Shown here piece after piece: positions 62,163-64,000 of a stretch of 64,000 nt of DNA (within the stretch, counting starts at the first letter, position 1; each line of letters starts with the position of its first letter). The notes beneath the pieces are model-generated. The model saw only the letters and a program-made list of their open reading frames with translations, was not told the origin of the DNA and searched no databases. The stretch comes from Nitrospina sp. GTDB taxonomy: Bacteria; Nitrospinota; Nitrospinia; Nitrospinales; JACRGP01. The position numbers and the translations under genes are program-made. The DNA lies in NCBI GenBank assembly GCA_024648695.1, contig JACAVV010000006.1:1-64000 (forward strand). Direction: 5' to 3'.

Positions 62163-62411
62163 AAGCCCAATCTCCCATAGAATTTATAGTACTTAATTTA
62201 AGGTATGTGGGTTTAACTGTCAACTTCCAGATATCCATGCGTTTTCATTTATTAAATATATAAAATTAAAGCCCTTTGGCTTGTTCATAAAGAAAATCAA
62301 TGTTAATATAAGGGCAATATCCAAAAACTTTTTAAAATTATTAATTCTGCCGGATTTGTAGTTTTGGCAGAAGTTCATTGCAATTTCACGGCTTTAAACG
62401 TTTTTTTATTG

Positions 62412-63128
62412 ATGTCAAAAGAATCCGAATTCTCCAAACAGATTCAGAGCATGTTTAATGCAATTGCTCCAAAATATGATTTCTTGAATCATTTTTTAAG
62501 TTTAAATCAGGACAGGTATTGGAGAAAAAAGGCGGTCCGATTTCTTGATCCAGTTTCTGGAAAACGAGTTTTGGATATTGCTACAGGAACTGGAGACGTG
62601 GCTTTGGAAATAGTGGAACAAAACCCAAACCAAGTTAAAGTATTTGGTATTGATTTTTGCCATAACATGTTGAAAATTGGTAAAAATAAGATTGATAAAA
62701 AAAACCTGAACCAATCGGTATCTTTCCAGTTCGGCGCCGCCGAAGCCCTCCCCTTTCTGGATAAAAGTTTCTACGGTGTCATTACCGCGTTTGGAGTCCG
62801 TAATTTTTCCAATCGTGAAAAAGGGCTCGCTGAAATGTGGAGAGTCCTGGCAGAAAAAGGAAGGGTCGTTATTCTTGAATTTTCGTTTCCCGAGTTTCCA
62901 GTCTTGAGTTGGGTCTATCGAAATTACTTTGATACTATTTTACCGAGAATAGGTAGGTTTTTTTCAGGTCATACCTCAGCTTATAGTTACCTGCCCTCTT
63001 CGGTGAGCGACTTCCCCTCCCCAGGGGATTTTGTAAGGAGCATGAATCTTGTCGGGTTTTCAAATATCAGGATAAAACCGCTAACATTTGGCATCGCCAC
63101 CATCTATTATGGTGAAAAAAATGTATGA
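62412..63128 (+). CDS. menG: Demethylmenaquinone/ubiquinone C-methyltransferase
   Basis: This 238-residue enzyme begins at the ATG at 62412 (MSKESEF); the longer frame starts with TTG. It has the UbiE signatures FNAIAPKYDFLNHFLSLNQDRYWRKKAV, RVLDIATGTGDVAL, YGVITAFGVRNFSNREKGLAEMWRVL and VVILEFSFPEFPV. It methylates the quinone ring as the last or next-to-last step of menaquinone or ubiquinone synthesis. The quinone type cannot be told from this gene alone (ubiE is the alternative name). It overlaps the protease gene by 8 or 20 bases. Confidence 0.93.
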   Translation: MSKESEFSKQIQSMFNAIAPKYDFLNHFLSLNQDRYWRKKAVRFLDPVSGKRVLDIATGTGDVALEIVEQNPNQVKVFGIDFCHNMLKIGKNKIDKKNLNQSVSFQFGAAEALPFLDKSFYGVITAFGVRNFSNREKGLAEMWRVLAEKGRVVILEFSFPEFPVLSWVYRNYFDTILPRIGRFFSGHTSAYSYLPSSVSDFPSPGDFVRSMNLVGFSNIRIKPLTFGIATIYYGEKNV

Positions 63129-64000
63129 ACCAAAGGCAAGCGGTGGGTTTAAAAATAAGTATTTAAAAGCTGGCTTTTTGATTCTGTTAGCATTCCTGGG
63201 AGCCTATTTCGTGTTTCTTCAGGATTCTACCCGAGTGACCAGTAAAAAGGTCTACTCAGAAAACCAAAATCATCCCTTTTCCCATCTGAAGGGATATCAA
63301 CAAATCCTGTATCTACAGGAATCCTTTGTAAGAAATGCAAAATCCATCAAACCTTCAGTGGTCAGCATTAACAAGTTGATCAAAATCGATTCCCCCGAGT
63401 TTACAGATCACTCTATCGCCCCCTCCAATTCATGGCTTTCGAAATTTAAACACTGGTTTAGTGAATTGGGAAGATCCACGTACCGCATGGAGGGATTGGG
63501 CTCCGGAGTGGTTTTGGACAATCATGGCCATATCATCACCAATCACCATGTGATAGAAAACGTTGAAAAACTTTTGATCCGCTTTGGAGACGGCCGTGAA
63601 TTCACTGCAAAAATAGTAGGCACGGATCCCAAAACGGATCTGGCCGTATTAAAGATATTTTCACTAAAAAGTTTTCCGGTTCCGGTTTTTGGCCAATCCG
63701 ACGATTTAAAGGTGGGTGAATGGGTGATGGCCATTGGCAATCCCTATGGGCTGGACGGAACCGTCACCGTTGGGGTGATAAGCGGAAAAGGACGGACGGA
63801 TCTGGGAATAACCTTATTTGAAAACTTCCTGCAAACCGATGCATCCATCAACCCCGGAAACAGCGGGGGTCCGCTAATCAATTTGCAGGGGAAAATTGTA
63901 GGTATTAATACCGCTGTGGCCGCTATCGGTGCCGGAGTAGGATTTGCCATTCCCATCGAAATGGCCGTAAACATCACCCAACAGCTAATCGATACCGGCA
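63121..64000 (+). CDS. DegP/HtrA-type S1C serine protease (truncated by window end)
   Basis: The frame opens at ATG 63121 (or 63109) and runs off the window after about 293 residues. A single N-terminal membrane helix (AGFLILLAFLGAYFVF) would anchor it in the inner membrane facing the periplasm. The trypsin-like domain has its triad: His143 in ITNHHVI, Asp173 in KTDLAVLKI and Ser248 in NPGNSGGPL, plus WVMAIGNPYGLDGTVTVGVISG. The common asparagine before His143 is replaced by His. PDZ domains, if any, lie beyond the window. A role in envelope protein quality control is family-based. Confidence 0.9.
   Translation, partial: MYEPKASGGFKNKYLKAGFLILLAFLGAYFVFLQDSTRVTSKKVYSENQNHPFSHLKGYQQILYLQESFVRNAKSIKPSVVSINKLIKIDSPEFTDHSIAPSNSWLSKFKHWFSELGRSTYRMEGLGSGVVLDNHGHIITNHHVIENVEKLLIRFGDGREFTAKIVGTDPKTDLAVLKIFSLKSFPVPVFGQSDDLKVGEWVMAIGNPYGLDGTVTVGVISGKGRTDLGITLFENFLQTDASINPGNSGGPLINLQGKIVGINTAVAAIGAGVGFAIPIEMAVNITQQLIDTG

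Overview
The window reads as chromosomal DNA of a Gram-negative, diderm, aerobic bacterium with AT-leaning base composition. The supporting genes are a TonB-dependent receptor, a TolC/MacAB-type export set, an alginate-export-type porin, a lipoprotein, an O2-requiring BluB domain and UbiE/MenG. The mix of signalling proteins, a secreted caspase-like protein, Calx-beta adhesin and GH3 ligase would suit a marine lineage such as Nitrospinota, but that placement is an inference from gene content. No rRNA, tRNA, CRISPR array, transposase or phage gene was recognised.

Layout. 1-6 kb: the tail of an unknown gene, then a very large secreted repeat/Calx-beta protein. 6-13.6 kb: a signalling block with a LuxR/GAF regulator, HDOD protein, secreted caspase-like protein, cyclic-nucleotide-binding protein coupled to a porin, and a CheY-like regulator. 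14-18 kb: four overlapping minus-strand genes (small membrane protein, sterol-desaturase-type hydroxylase, GH3-type ligase, enolase-superfamily enzyme) that look like one uncharacterised small-molecule pathway. 18.2-28.7 kb: a cobalamin locus with two cobalamin riboswitches (btuF, cobS, a cobP-bluB fusion, cobC/cobD, cbiB, btuB, cbiA, cbiZ, cobT) that combines corrinoid uptake, remodelling, lower-ligand synthesis and nucleotide-loop assembly.

28.7-38.3 kb: ferredoxin and CbpA-type DnaJ, a TPR lipoprotein with a thioredoxin-fold protein and a methyltransferase, then a minus-strand run of bioF, a BioH/BioG-like esterase candidate, DUF429, a hybrid sensor kinase and a DUF115/Maf protein. 38.3-46.5 kb: two small proteins and a long minus-strand operon tolC-macA-macB(ATPase)-permease-pabB-pabC. 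46.9-50.4 kb: a MerR-receiver fusion, split transketolase and N-formylglutamate amidohydrolase.

51-57 kb: a small secreted acidic repeat protein and a gamma-glutamyl locus in which an ATP-grasp ligase, fused to an M20-type domain that has lost its metal ligands, is translationally coupled to a cytoplasmic-type gamma-glutamyltransferase and followed upstream by an exported one. 57-64 kb: MgtE, an ArsB/NhaD transporter, a Usp-like protein, a Cys-rich mini-protein, a DJ-1/PfpI protein, UbiE/MenG and a truncated DegP-type protease. The two most promising candidates for undescribed biology are the GH3/epimerase operon and the ATP-grasp/pseudo-M20/GGT locus. The CobP-BluB fusion and the PIAGT-type PabB are strong secondary observations.
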